Origin: Tricholomella constricta
Taxonomy: Eukaryota; Basidiomycota; Agaricomycetes; Agaricales; Lyophyllaceae
Direction of reading: 5' to 3'
Assembly (NCBI GenBank): GCA_013368375.1
Contig: JAACJP010000027.1
Span: forward strand, 372,001-436,000
DNA: 64,000 nt
The first letter of the stretch is position 1, and each line of letters begins with the position of its first letter. Below the pieces are notes generated by a model. The model saw nothing but the letters and a program-made list of their open reading frames with translations, was not told the origin of the DNA and ran no database searches. The position numbers and the translations under genes are program-made. Below, in pieces: positions 23,635 to 35,674 of this stretch.

Positions 23635-25137
23635 TCACAATCCCAGCTCGTCGGCGTACGGCAGGGAAGTCACATCTCCGACGGCAACGTATGTGGGCTT
23701 GCCCTTGACAAGAGCAGCCGCAGCCTATGATTCAATCAACAGATCAGAACACATACTCAGGAAAAGATCAGCGGACAGTTCCGACCTTTGTGAACGCAGA
23801 GGCCGAGATTTTATCAAAGGGTGCAAGGGAGGCTTCAAGCGTCGAAGGTGCACCAGCCAGAACCTGAGAGCCACAAGCATCAGTTTAAAAAACGGAAACC
23901 CTATGGAATCATCTCGATACTTACCTGAGAGCCCAGCACCGACATCAAACCATCCCTGCTCTCCAGAGCGCTCGCAGCCGAAAACTTGGCCTTGGCCACC
24001 GCCTTCTTGAGCTCCTCCGCCGAGATGCCAGCTGCAGCCTTCTTCAGCACCTCCACAGCGGCCTTGCCCGCCTGCTTCACGTCGGCACTAGTCGCGCCCT
24101 GGACGAGCAGGCCGACAAGGGTGGCGTCCGAGTAAGGAAGGTACACAGACTGCACCGAGGTGCCGTGGGGAACGGAGGAGGCAATCGGAGAGATGCCCTG
24201 CGACCACTTGATGGAGGCCTGGGGGGAGATATGCGCAGCGAGGGCCGCAAGCTCAGCGGACGGGGCACCCGTCGCGCCGAATCCAATGAACACGGTCTGT
24301 GGGCCGCCGTGAGCCTCGACTCTGTTCTCGCCGCCGAAGTAGGAGGATGCTGAGGTGGAGGCGGCCGCGGAGGCGGGCGTGGAGCCGAGGGATTTCTCCA
24401 CGAGCTGCGCGAGGACGGACTGGTCGATGCCGGAACCGAGGACGGCGATGTTGCCCTTGGTGAAGGCGGATTTGGCGTAGGATTTGATGTCTTCGGCTGT
24501 GATGGAGCTGTGGGAGGGCCCGAAGAGGGACGCGCCGAGGCCGGAACGGAAGGCGACGGCGTGGGCGACTTCGAGAGCGTACGTTGCGGGGTCTGCTGCG
24601 AGTGAGGCGGCGTCGCTCTCGATCAGAGGAGTGACGTATTCCTCGAATTCGTGGCGGGTGTATTTGGCCGAGGTGAGGAAGGAGGAGAGGACATCAACGA
24701 AGAATTGTCTGAACAAGTAGTCAGCGCACAGAATTTTGTAGAGGTCGGGTAGAACTCACTCGTCACCACGCAGGAACTCTGCCGTCAAGGCGAGGTGCTC
24801 CCGACCCAGGCTTGCAGACAGAACACCTCCGTAGAGCTCACTCTCGCGAACCGTGCCGAGCGCCGACCGCTTTGCCGTGCTCTAAACACAACATCTGCTT
24901 CAGGGAACGGCTTCAAATGTTTCTAATGACAAGCATACTGACCTTGAAAGCAAAGTTTTTGAGAGCATTGGCAACACCGGGCTTCGACTCGAACCTGCTT
25001 CCAGCCTTCACGAGAATCGTCACGGCAGAAGTTGGCTGGTTGCGGTCAACAGCGGCCACCTTGAGCCCCGCACTGTCAGCGACAGTGGCAAAGGAGCGCG
25101 CTAGACGCTGCGCTGTCGACACTCTGGCGGCAAGCAT
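23635..25137 (-). CDS. QCR2: Cytochrome bc1 complex core protein 2
   Basis: Five exons: 25137-24943, 24881-24760, 24708-23925, 23863-23786 and 23724-23635, giving 422 residues. The basic N-terminus MLAARVSTAQRLARSFAT is a mitochondrial presequence. SAVTILVKAGSRFES, NALKNFAFK, SELYGGVLSASLGREHLAL and GSGIDQSVLAQLVEK are typical of the M16-peptidase-fold core 2 subunit; the zinc-binding HxxEH of active proteases is absent, as expected. The protein sits on the matrix side of respiratory complex III and supports assembly and structure. In-frame codons upstream (to 25212) were excluded because the presequence starts naturally at 25137. The second half is alanine-rich. Confidence 0.93.
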
Positions 25138-25602
25138 TTTGGAGAAAAATTGGTTGAGGAACGTCCACAAGTTGTTTTCGGACTTGCTAAGATTCCGGAT
25201 TTTTCCGGGCACTTATTTGACCCGTCGCCTGCAGCTGCATCCGCTCACGTCTCTGCAACAACAGCTTGTAACTTGGTGAAAATTCGATATCCTTCTTTCA
25301 CATATGATAAATGGCTCATATGACGAAGAATCTGAATTTTTGACTTTGTTGTCGTGGTTGTGGCGAATTTATGTTCGAGTTTTGTGAACAGCTCTTAAAT
25401 TGCGGACAGGGGTCAGGTCCACTTTCAAGCATCTCGTATGGATTGTAAGTTACATTGTAAGCTGTGAGTAGGCGGATAATCCTTTTCTGGCGAGTACACC
25501 ACGCCCTATAATTTTCAGTAGCACTTTTGAGAATTGAAATTGAGAGGACCATTGCCCGTCTTTGGACCCTCAGACCCGGCGGCCTCAGATGCAATTTTGA
25601 AT
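25138..25602. other. QCR2 promoter region
   Basis: 465 bp between the QCR2 ATG and the stop of the upstream methyltransferase gene, same strand. No gene seen. Confidence 0.4.
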
Positions 25603-26915
25603 TCAAAGTCTGTGTGCATAAACGGTGTGCAAGACACAGACCATCCCGCGGACCGTCTTCAGTTCATGGACATACCCCCCAATGATATGGAGCATCTCCT
25701 CCTCAGTGCAGCCCGCCTCTAACAGCAAAGGCTTGACCGAATCCGCATACCGCAACAGGGTGGCACGAAAAGCCCTTCCTAGCAATTTCATCTGTGGTTC
25801 GGCGTGCCAAGGCCCAACTGGCATATAAAAACACTGGGGTGTGATATTCGTGAAATAGCCTGAGTTACCGAGGAACGCAGGGATGCGCGAGGCAAGGGGT
25901 TGAATCCCGCAGCGCGCTTCAAGGGCTTTTCCAAGCACCTCGAAGAAGTGGCATACCCCCGGCGCATGAACCTCAGGATCTAGATCCAGGGCTGGATGAA
26001 AGGCAGGGTATCGGCCCCACTCGCAAGAAAGGAAAAGCCCGCCTGGGCGCAGAATACGCCCGACTTCTTGGAGGACGGCGGGGTAATCGCGGACCTGAGC
26101 AGGCAGTCGATAGGATCATGGGAATAGCCCACGCGCTATAAACTGCTAGTGGAGACTTACCGCCATCGAGACGCTTCTCGCGTGTACAAAGTCAATGGAA
26201 GCGCTGCGCCACCTGTAGCGGCTGTTGACATCATGAACTTCAAACTGGACGTTTGGGAGGGGGTAACGTGTGGCGATTGGCACTGACAGAGCGTGTCGAG
26301 AAGAAAAGTCAGTGAAAGACGGGCGCGAAGAGGAGTGACCAGGAATCTGACCTATATCAAGGCCTCTAAAGAGGACGTGCGGGAATTCCCTGGCCATGTC
26401 CATCACCCTAGACATGACAGGCTGTCAGCTGCAGATCTGTGGGAGGCGAATGCTCTATAAGGTCAAGTCACCATTTCCCAGTGCCTGTACACAGGTCCAG
26501 GACAAGTTTCTGACGCTCTGGCACTGGCGCCAGGGCGTCGGGAACTGGTCCAAGATAATGTGCGCCAATCAGCTGGTTGAGGGCAGCATGCGTAACGTTG
26601 AGCCGCTAATGGCGTGCTCATAAGTTCTGCCAGACGGCAAAAATGAGAATGACAAGACGAATGAAAAGGATTTACCTGCTGCTCCGGGGTGTCGGCGGGC
26701 AACGGGTATGTCGATGACGTGTGGGAATGAAATAATCTACCGCCGCGTTCGGAGAAGTAGGATGGAAATTCGTTCGGTGCCAGCTCGACGAGAAAGGGCG
26801 ACATGTCCGGTATGTCCGTCGAGGTGGATCCCTCTGCCTCTTGGGCTGATATTAATAAAGCCTCGTCGTCGCCGTCAGAGTCGTAGCCATGAGGATCGAA
26901 GGATGAGGAAGGCAT
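25603..26915 (-). CDS. Class I SAM-dependent methyltransferase
   Basis: Five exons: 26915-26676, 26605-26472, 26407-26352, 26282-26161 and 26094-25603, giving 347 residues. Motif I is LVLDLCTGTGKWVMDMA (about residues 113-129), followed by FRGLDIVPIATRYPLPNVQF, VHDVNSRYRW and ASIDFVHARSVSMAV. The post-core GRILRPGGLFLSCEWGRY fits Agaricomycete methyltransferases with N-terminal acidic tails. The N-terminus is acidic (YDSDGDDEALL), and there is no signal peptide. The substrate cannot be read from sequence; many relatives are annotated only as SAM-dependent methyltransferases, some near secondary metabolism genes. No such cluster is seen here. It is divergent from the polymerase gene. Confidence 0.88.
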
Positions 26916-27558
26916 GTATGGATGAGGTTATCTCCTCTTGGCGTGAGTTATGACGGAGTGGATGTCTGGTGAGCGAGCGATTGGCCGTCCAGTAAGCTCG
27001 AGAAGGATGGCTGAGGTATAGATAAACCGGAAGCGTATCTTAGTCCTGAATGGCATTTAAGCGCGAAAACGTGGTGTTACGTGAACACCCAAAGGAGGAG
27101 GGCGCTCGGCACCGTTCAAGGTCCGCAACAGCCACAAGAAGTCGTCACATCAGTAGAGCTTGGGCCAGCCAATTGTATTGAAAGGCATAGATGGGAACAA
27201 CCGGTCACCTCTCGCCACCGAGTTCGTCATCACTTGTTGGAGAAGCTTAGAAGCCAGAAGCAGTACAGAGTCCAAAGAACAGCGCAGCTATGCACAGACT
27301 TTGCGGAAACACGTTCAAGCATCCAGAATCTACATGTACAATGAGATGTAATAAGAAGTTGAATATTTTCTTTGGAACGCGAAGACGCGAGGTGTGACAG
27401 GCACGGTTAATAATAAACACGTGGTGTGACATAGTTACAATCGGTCCCGCGCTGATCCTGTTCTCAAACCCACGTCCTATGCTTCGCCACACTCAGGCTA
27501 ACTGTCTATATAACTTACCTTGCTGAAGTTATCAAAGTCCCCCCGAGTAACTCTCAAC
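26916..27558. other. Divergent intergenic region, methyltransferase / DNA polymerase X
   Basis: 643 bp between divergent ATGs. Short frames at 27081-27344 have no recognisable product. Promoters are inferred from position only. Confidence 0.4.
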
Positions 27559-30500
27559 ATGGATATTGATGCGTACTACCGAGAACTAGATAAGCGGATG
27601 AACTTGCCTGACGATGATCTCGACGAATACCTCAACCGCATCGGTGCTTACAGGAAAAGGTCTGATCCCAGCGCCTCGTACTTTGAATCTGAAGCACGCG
27701 GATGCAGCAACGAACTTGAGCCCGCGCATATATCCAGAGTTTCTGCGGCGAGGAGCATTCCCGAAGAATTGGGCAACAAGATGCGCCAAACCCCCGAACC
27801 AACCATAGAGGAGCAGCGTGAGGCTGATGGAGCCGTCGAGGAAACGTCAAGGTGAGCTCCTTGTGTGGCACGTTCTCTCTTATCTGAATCATTTCTACAG
27901 TGAGCGGGCAGAAGCAGACTCGAACGTGGATCCGACAACGAGCAAAATGTAAGCTGTATAGTTTTCTGTCAAGAAATAGCTAATGGTAAAGCAGCCCTTT
28001 TTCAAAGACCGGTTTAGCTCTTCAGAGTCCACGCCCTGCGAGTTTTAACGAGATCCAAAGTTCACCTCAAGCGCGGAAACGCAAAGCGAGTGACGTCGAT
28101 GGGCCAGACATCTCTTCACAGAAGAGAATGCCGATAACATCAAGTGTTTCGCCCAAGAAGGCAAGAAACAACGCTGTGACGAAAGAGTCGTCACCTCAAC
28201 CGACCAGAGCCAAGTCTTTCGAGATGCCTACACCTCAGGTGTCTATTGCATCAGAATCTGCTCCTCGATCTACATTCGCCAATGATATCTCGTGAGATTG
28301 GTCTTTTTTTTATCTCATCTTCATATCTTACCATTTCTATGGTCTTCTCGACAGTCCTTCTGTCAACGATTCAAACTCGTATGGGTATGCTCCTACTCCG
28401 TCCGCGAAGGAAATGCCAATATCACCGAAATTCAGTGTTTCACCCAAGAAGGCAAGAAACAACGCCATGACGAAAGAGCCGTTACCTTCACCGACGAGGG
28501 CCAAGTCTCTCGGGCTGCATACGCCCCAGGTGTCCATTATATCGCAATCTGCTCCTCGAACTACGCCCGACGAAGATATCTTGTGAGATTGTCTTTTCAA
28601 TCTCATCTTCGTATCTTACCATTTCTGTAGGCTTCTCGATAGTCTTCCTGCTAATGATTCGAACTCGTCTGAATATGCTCCTACTCCGTCCGCGAAGCAA
28701 ACTTCGCCTCTTAAACGCAAAGCTACACGAGAACATAATCCGTTGCCACGAAAACTGGCAGCTGCTGCACCGTCAAGCAGCACTCCCCGTACACCGTCTC
28801 GGTCAATTGAGGATATCACATCGTAACGTCGATTCTTTGCAACGCTTGGACACGTAGCTGATATACTTTGACTTCCAACATTCTAGGTTTAGCACTAATT
28901 CAATTCCTGTCGCGTCTCGCCGAATTTCCAAAGATAAGCCTGTGGGGAAAGGTGCAAATATGCGCAAGGTTCCTGCGCTCGAATTGAAGGCAATTACCCT
29001 TCCCGCTCGCGATGCGCCTCGCGACGCTGGCCCACCTACCTCACCGATCGACGAGGTCACTCCTGTTACGAATAGTAGCGGCTTACAAACTGCTCCTAGC
29101 AAGCTATACTTGGAAGTCAAGCAACGAATCGCACAGCATGCAACTGCCAGGCGCAGAGATAAAGTTATCAAGGTCCCACCGAAGCCCATAAAACCTGGGG
29201 ATATAACGGATGACGATTCCATAATCTATGTCTCCTCATCCTCTCCCTCGCGTCGTTCATCACCGGTCACCACAACGGGCGTCTCTGCGAAGGTGTCCTC
29301 CAAGAAACCACAGCCCTCCTCAAGTAAGAACGAAAAGGACAAGACGAAGGTAACGGCGGCGAAGGGAAAAAAGAAAGAGAAGCCTGCGCAGATGACGCCT
29401 GTCGAATACGCGCAGAAACTGCACGATAAATATTTGGAAAAAACAGCTGCAGCTGCCAAGAATCCGGATAAGCAGCCATCACCGTTCAAGTTCCTATCCG
29501 ATAAGGTCATCTTCTACACTGGAGGCGATATGCAATTCGCTTCTGAGCGAACGCGTGGTCGAATGGACATCGTAAGTACCATATATTCATCCTATGACGT
29601 TCATCCTCGTCAATGCACACCCCTTGCCATGGTTCACAGATCATGCGCTATGGCGGCAACCTCCTTCCTCGGTTTGATGCCTCGCAAGTGACCCATATCG
29701 TTACTGACGCTCCGTTCCGTTCCACCCTCCGTGCTCTTGGCCTCAAAAGGCTGAGCGATATACCTGACCACATACCCACCGTCACCTGGGACTGGATTGT
29801 ATCCGCAATTGGCCGAGCACCGATCATGACAAAGGAAGGGCTGAAGGTACGGATGGACGAGACTTTTATGCACGCCGCGTTTGTCGAACGCATCGATGCG
29901 GGAGCAAAGCCCCGACAAGCCCCTAAAGACAATGGAAAAGGTAAAGGAAGAGTTCCGGCGTCTGATGACATGGAATTCAGCCGTATCTCGTACGTTGCCC
30001 CGACTCTGGTCGACACTTTCTGACGGCCCTCTGCCAGGGAATTCACGCAGGACCGGCCGCGACGAGCAAGTAGAGCGCGGTCCCTACATGAGCTTCATGG
30101 CTCTGAAGATGACGAAGGAGGAGGAACGGAAAACGACAGACACGTTCCGACAGGCGCGCCGCTCTCTCCACCCACGTCGCCTATACGCCCTTTGGACCGC
30201 GCGGCAAGCTCCTCGTCGAGGGCTGCATTGGCTGGACCCAGTGGTGCACAACACACCGAGGACCCGCTGGCGGAATTCTACGCACGGGCCCGCGCGGAAC
30301 ATGAGACGGGAGTGGGTAGCAGTACGTCTTTTGCAGAGGGTGCATGAGCTGACGGGACATGTATGCAGTGGGCTCGACGGGGTGAGGTCGAAGACTCAGA
30401 GGGTGCATCAGAGGGTGCAACGTCTGAGGCTGTGCCCTCTGACTCCGATGCAGAAGAGCCAATTCCAGCAGCGGTCCCTACAAAGCGGGCACGTCTCGTT

Positions 30501-32156
30501 CTATTCATTTTCGCAGCGGTTTTTGCTGACAAGAGGGTGTGTGCGGATAGGGATGGACGTGTGATACCAAAGAAGTGCAGCGGCAGACGTGTGTGAATCA
30601 AGACATCATCGACAAGGTTCGGCTCTTTCTTTATTTTCGTCAGAGGAGGTGGCATAGGCTAAATGGCGTTCGAGGACAGCTTGAAGAGCTCAAGACACTC
30701 CATCAAGCCAAGATCGGCGACGAAGACCACTGGCGGGTCTTTAGTTACAGCAAATGTGGGTGGTTGAAATCGTATGGAACTCTAAGCGTCCTGACCTTCT
30801 CAGGCATCCGAGCGCTGCGCAATCACCCCAAGCGTATCGCCTCGCTCGCCGAGGCGCGCAGCATCCGCGGCGTGGGCGAAAAGACGGCTGCCAAGGTGCG
30901 TCTCATCCCGCAAGGGCACTGCAAGCTCATTATGTTACTGGTGTAGATCATGGAAATCGTCGAGACGGGGGGACTGCGTAGGATCGGGTACGAGAAGACG
31001 GAGGATATTGAGACGACGCGGTTGTTCCAGGGGATTTACGGTGTCGGGCGGTCGACGGCGTACCAGTGGTATGCTGCTGGGTGCCGCACGTTGAAGGACG
31101 TGGTCGACGGGAAGGGCGGGGTTAAGCTGACGCCGGCGCAGGAGATTGGGGTTCGGTTTTATGACGGTTCGTCCACCCGCTCACTTCTATGCATGGAGTT
31201 GAAGTGATTTATGTTTGCAGACATCAACAATCGCATGCCGCGCGAAGAGGCGAAGGAGATTTTTGAACTGATCAAACCTATTGGTAAGAAAGGTGCTGGA
31301 CGCTTGCTATGCCGGTATTGATTATTTCTGCATGTAGCGCTCAGGATCGACCCCAGACTGTTTGTCGAGATCATGGGGAGTTACCGGAGGTTTGTTTGCT
31401 GCCAAAGCGCCGCACGACCGAAGTCTGACGTCTGGCTAGGGGCAAGGCCGACTGCGGGGACATCGATATTCTCATCACCCGCTCGCCCGAGGACGGGAAG
31501 ACCCATGCAGGTTCGCTTCCTCTTATGTTTGTCGTCCTGATCAAGCTACGATAATATAACGAACAGGCGTACTCCCGCAGTTGCTCAGGGACCTCCACGC
31601 TGGGGGGATCCTCACAGAGGACCTCGCGTTGCCCGACGACCCTAACGACCTAGAAGCAATCTACAGAGGCTTGTGCCGCATCCCTTGGCGGGCAGGGGCG
31701 AGGCGCCGGAGGATCGATTTCTTAACTGTGGCGTGGCACTCGAGGGGCGCGGCGTTGTTGTATTACACTGTAAGTCCCGTTTTGTTCTCCGAGAGACCGC
31801 TGACGGATCGTTCCATGCTGCTCAAGGGCGACGACATTGTGCGTGTCCTTCCTGATATTTTTTTACGACCACTACGGGGACTGATGAACGTGTTTAGTTC
31901 AACCGCGCGATCCGGATGAAGGCGAATGTGCTGGGCTATTCGCTGAACGAAAAGGGCCTGTTTGGTGGGGTGGTGCGTGATCCGCGCGACCGGCGGGTGA
32001 AGCTGCATGCAGGTCGGTACTTAGGCTGCTGGTGGATCGGCGTAATACTGACGCGGGCGAGGAACAGGGACGTTAGTGGCATCGGAGACGGAGGAGGAGA
32101 TATTCAGGATATTGAAGGTACCGTGGCAGGAACCGCATGAGAGGGTTAGGGGGTAG
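27559..32156 (+). CDS. POL4: Family X DNA polymerase (Pol4 / Pol lambda type) with BRCT domain
   Basis: Twenty exons (first 27559-27851, BRCT 28887-29571 and 29640-29989, catalytic 30551-32156 in pieces, last 32068-32156) give 1184 residues. The first ~350 residues are low-complexity with an internal duplication. A BRCT domain spans about 551-660 (KVIFYTGGDM, IMRYGGNLLPRFDASQVTHI). After a linker comes the 8-kDa helix-hairpin-helix region (NQDIIDKLEELKTLH, SIRGVGEKTAAKIMEIVETG), then the palm with GSYRRGKADCGDIDILI (two catalytic Asp, about 1028-1031) and RRIDFLTV (third Asp). YSLNEKGLFGG is the thumb. Such enzymes fill gaps in base excision repair and end joining. Exons 30551-30616 and 31827-31838 (12 nt) were set by phase. 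The protein is longer than usual because of the N-terminus. Confidence 0.93.
28143..28715 (+). repeat. Tandem duplication of an exon-intron-exon unit in the polymerase gene
   Basis: Unit 1 is about 28143-28433 and unit 2 about 28434-28715. Each codes SVSPKKARNNA.TKE, then TRAKS...TPQVSI, contains an intron starting GTGAGATT, and ends with NDSNS..YAPTPSAK. Exonic parts and introns are both alike, so the copy was made at DNA level. Confidence 0.85.
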
Positions 32157-32428
32157 TAAGTAGTGGTGTACACTTTCTCTACCTTTGAATGGCGTGGGAA
32201 TGTAAGGTGGGGAAGATGGCAAACGCCGAGCCAATGGGAAGGCGTGATGTGGGGTCTCGAAAAAACGATTTTGTTGTGGGTGGATTGTTCGCGATCGAAG
32301 GGCGCAGGGGAAAAGGGAAAAAAAAAAGAGAATTGGACGCACGGACATGGGGATTTCCGCCAAGCCTGCGTGCCACATCACCCGCACCGCCTTCCATCTC
32401 CGCTGCCCTTCCCTCCTCAGGCTCCAGT
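32157..32428. other. Short tandem intergenic gap before HPC2
   Basis: 272 bp. The HPC2 frame is open upstream to 32189, so an alternative longer N-terminus is possible, although its composition is unlike the conserved start. Confidence 0.4.
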
Positions 32429-35249
32429 ATGGATATCGTCATGCTCGACGACTCACTCGATAGCAAACCTAATACTAATCCCGGCCCCGGCCCAGACCCC
32501 GACCCCGACCTCGCCGTCCCCGTGCCCGTTCCTGTCGCTGTCGACCCCGCCACCCCGCCCATCATCACCGACAACGTCGAACAAACACATCCCACCCCTC
32601 CCGCCGCCGCTCCCCCCGCCGCTCCTCCCGCCGCCTCCGCCAAGCCCCGTTCCTCCAAACCCAAAGCCCGCACCCCCTCCCCCTCCCCGCCGCCGCTGCC
32701 GCCGCCGCCCGCCCCATTACAGACCATCCGCCTCGAAATTAAGCTGGGCGGCCCCAACAACTACGCTGTCGATATCGCAGACATCGCTCGTGCCACGGGC
32801 CAGCGCCCGCCCACTCCTATCCGCGTCGTCAGCGCCACCGCTGTTGGTGCTGGGCATAGCGATAGTGAGGAGGACGAGGGGAATCAGAGCGGGACAAGTG
32901 ACAAGCCCGCGGGTGCGGGAAAGGGAAAGGGGAAAGATAAGCTTAAGAAGAAGGTGAGATCCCCCTCCTTTCCCTCGTTCCTGCATTGGCGCGTAACATG
33001 TACACTGACCCCGACCCCGCCCCCGCCGCCCTTTGCGCTTTTCCCTTTTACCAGAAAAAGAACCCGACATTCGAGCACTACGACGTCTCAGATCCCTTCA
33101 TTGACGACTCGGAGCTCGCCATCGACGAGCGCACGTACTTTGCGCAGACGAAGCAGCAGGGGTTCTATGTTTCCAGCGGGGAGGTTGCGTTGCTCAAGGA
33201 CAAGACGCCCAAGAAGCCGAAATCGAAGAACCCACTGCTGGGCGGGCCTGTGGCCCCGCCTCCGAAGAAGGGCGCGGGCGGGCCACCGGGCACGAGCAGG
33301 AAGCCGGTGAAGCTTGAGGCGGGATCGAAGGAGTGGCCTGTGCCGGTGCCGTCGGGGAGCGCGTCGGAGGATGAGAGTAAGAGCGCGCTAGGGGCGGGGG
33401 CGGGTGCGGGAATGGGGGTGGGGGCGGAGGGGGAGGGGGAGGTGGGGGGAGGGGCGTATACGGTGGGCGACCCGCGCGCGGGCGAGAAGCGGAAGCGGTA
33501 TGTGACGGTTGTGGAGGGCGGGAAGAAGCGCAAGGTCGTGGATGTGGTGCGTTGCTGTTGCTTTGCTCTCTTTTGCTTTATCGTGTGTGCGGGACCTCAT
33601 GCGTATGCTAGCACTCGTTCCACCCGCTCATACAGGAAGAGGTCGCAAAGCTTCAAGAGGCTATCACTAAGGGTATGCGCCCCCTCCTCTCCCTGCTTTA
33701 CTCTACTTATCCGCTAACTCTCGATCTTTTCGTCGCAACCTTAGAGAACTGGGACCAAAAAGGCAAATTCCCGCCTTCGCTCAAGCCGCTCCTCTCCCAG
33801 CTCGCAGTCCTCGCCATCAAACTCGACGAGTACGACGACCACTTTTTTAACCTCATGCCCACGCTGTTCCCATACAACAAGTTTACCATGAGCGTATGTC
33901 TTTTTTGTCTATATGTCTGTCCCCGACGCGACATTGACGGTATCTCTTCCCCCCCCCCCCCAAAAAAAAAAATAGAAACTGATCAAACGCACGGTATTCG
34001 CAGAACACACGGCGCTCCTGACGGAGCGGCAGGACGCGCTGCTGGGCGAGCTCGCGGCGCAGGCGAAGGCGGGGTTTGCAAAGGCGGAGGAGGAGTGGGA
34101 GAAGAGCGTCGTTGCGTGGGGTGCGTCTGACATTTCATCTATTCTCATTCTTTTTTTTTTTCTTTTTGCACACACGGTTTATTTATTCACCCGGCTGACC
34201 TTGTGTACGTTTACATGCACACGCACACGCACATGCACATACAGACAAGCGCCAGGAGAAATTGCGCCTCGAGGGTACACTGGGGTTCGGGGCGGGGGTT
34301 GGGGTTGGGGTTGGGGTGGGGGTGGGGGTGGAAGCTGGGGCGCCGGGACCGGGACCTGGGCCAGGGGGGCCGGGGTCGTCAGACTCAACGGGGCCGACGC
34401 GACATCCGACGGAGGAGGTGGAGATGATGGATGTGGATGTTAATCCTCATCCGCAACCTCATCCTCACTCGCCGCCCGCGCCTGTTCTTCCTCCTCTCCC
34501 ACTTCCTCCTTCTCAGCTTGAACATGGGGGCTTGACGCCGACTGATAAGGGCGGGGACAAGGATAAGGATAAGGACAAGGGCGGGGATAAGGGTGGGGAT
34601 GGCAAAGAGGGGAAAGAAGGGAAAGATGGCAAGGATGGCAAGGACGGCAAGGAGGGGCACGGGCACCCGCACCCTCATTCGCAACAGCCGCCGGGGAAGA
34701 AGTACCGGCTGACGGAGGCGATGAAAGCCATCGTGTGGCAGCTCGTGCTCCTGAGCAATGAGTGCTGCCGGCTCGAGAACGAGAAGAAGTGCGTTCTTCG
34801 TCTTTTTCCTTCGTTTTTCTGTTGCTCCCCTCTTCCCTGGGGTACTGATGGTTCGTGTTTGTTGGGGTTGCAGCACGCTGGAAGGCTCGGTGATACAGGT
34901 TAGCGAGCAGGGGTTGAGAAAGGTTTTGTATCAAAAGGTGCGTCTTTTGCTCTGGTGTGGTGTGGCGGTTTCGCCGATACTAATTCTTTTTTCCTCTTTT
35001 CTCTTTTCTTTTCTTTCTGGCGCGGGGTAGATCGTGGCTGCGTTCCCGGAGGGCTGGCTCTCGTCTGGCCAGATTTCGCGAGATGGTGCGTTTATCTCTG
35101 CTCCTGTGCTTAGTTTTGCTGATGCTGATCGGTGCTCCGTCCGTCTTTGTCTTTGTGTTTTTGCATTTGCATTTGCAGTGAGCTCGATGAAGAAGAAGTT
35201 TGAGAGGGAGGCGATGGAGCTGGAGCAGGAGCAGGAGCATGATTTCTGA
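32429..35249 (+). CDS. HPC2: HIR histone chaperone subunit Hpc2 / ubinuclein
   Basis: Nine exons: 32429-32953, 33055-33546, 33636-33672, 33745-33893, 33976-34120, 34245-34788, 34874-34937, 35031-35085 and 35179-35249, giving 693 residues. The Hpc2-related domain is clear (FEHYDVSDPFIDDSEL, AQTKQQGFYVSSGEVALL, about residues 178-225). The C-terminal half matches the ubinuclein middle domain (KLIKRTVFAEHTALLTERQD, EAMKAIVWQLVLLSNECC, AAFPEGWLSSGQIS). Hpc2 with Hira, Hip1/Hir2-type and Cabin partners deposits H3-H4 outside replication and represses histone genes. The N-terminus is Pro/Ala-rich with repeated PDPDP. Exon 6 has Gly/Val and Lys/Gly/Asp runs encoded by G-rich DNA (34285-34335). Start MDIVMLDDS was chosen as the first natural N-terminus. 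Confidence 0.93.
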
Positions 35250-35674
35250 TCTCTTGACTCCTGACTTGTGTGCCCTTTTTTTTATCTCTTTCGAGATTTG
35301 AGCCCGGGGGCGGTGAAAAATCTTATTTATCTTTTTCCGACTACTATACTTACTCGATTTGATCTGGCGGGTGCGGGTGCGGGTGCGGGTACGAGTACGG
35401 ATGCAGGGTGTGGTCGCCGACGACAATTGTGTAACTTACTTCTACTACTAACCCCTCCCACCCACACCCAGCCAGTACTTATTGGGGTCTACCTACCTCC
35501 TTCCCTTCCTTCCTGTCGTCGTCGCCGTGTTTTATCACTTGTACAACTTTGCACTTGTTAACCTATTCTAAACCCCTCGTAGCGTAGAGTAATTAATTTT
35601 TGGCATCCTATCTCGTGTTGTATATGCAAGGACACAACAACCATCACACCGAGCCGCCTTACATAATACACAGC
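35250..35674. other. HPC2 3' flank and promoter of the next gene
   Basis: It contains a short imperfect GGGTGC repeat at about 35369-35393. Nothing else is evident. Confidence 0.4.

Noticed and set aside
32189..32428. N-terminal extension of HPC2 in the open frame
   Set aside because: Composition is unlike the rest and the start at 32429 is more natural; not excluded without cDNA.
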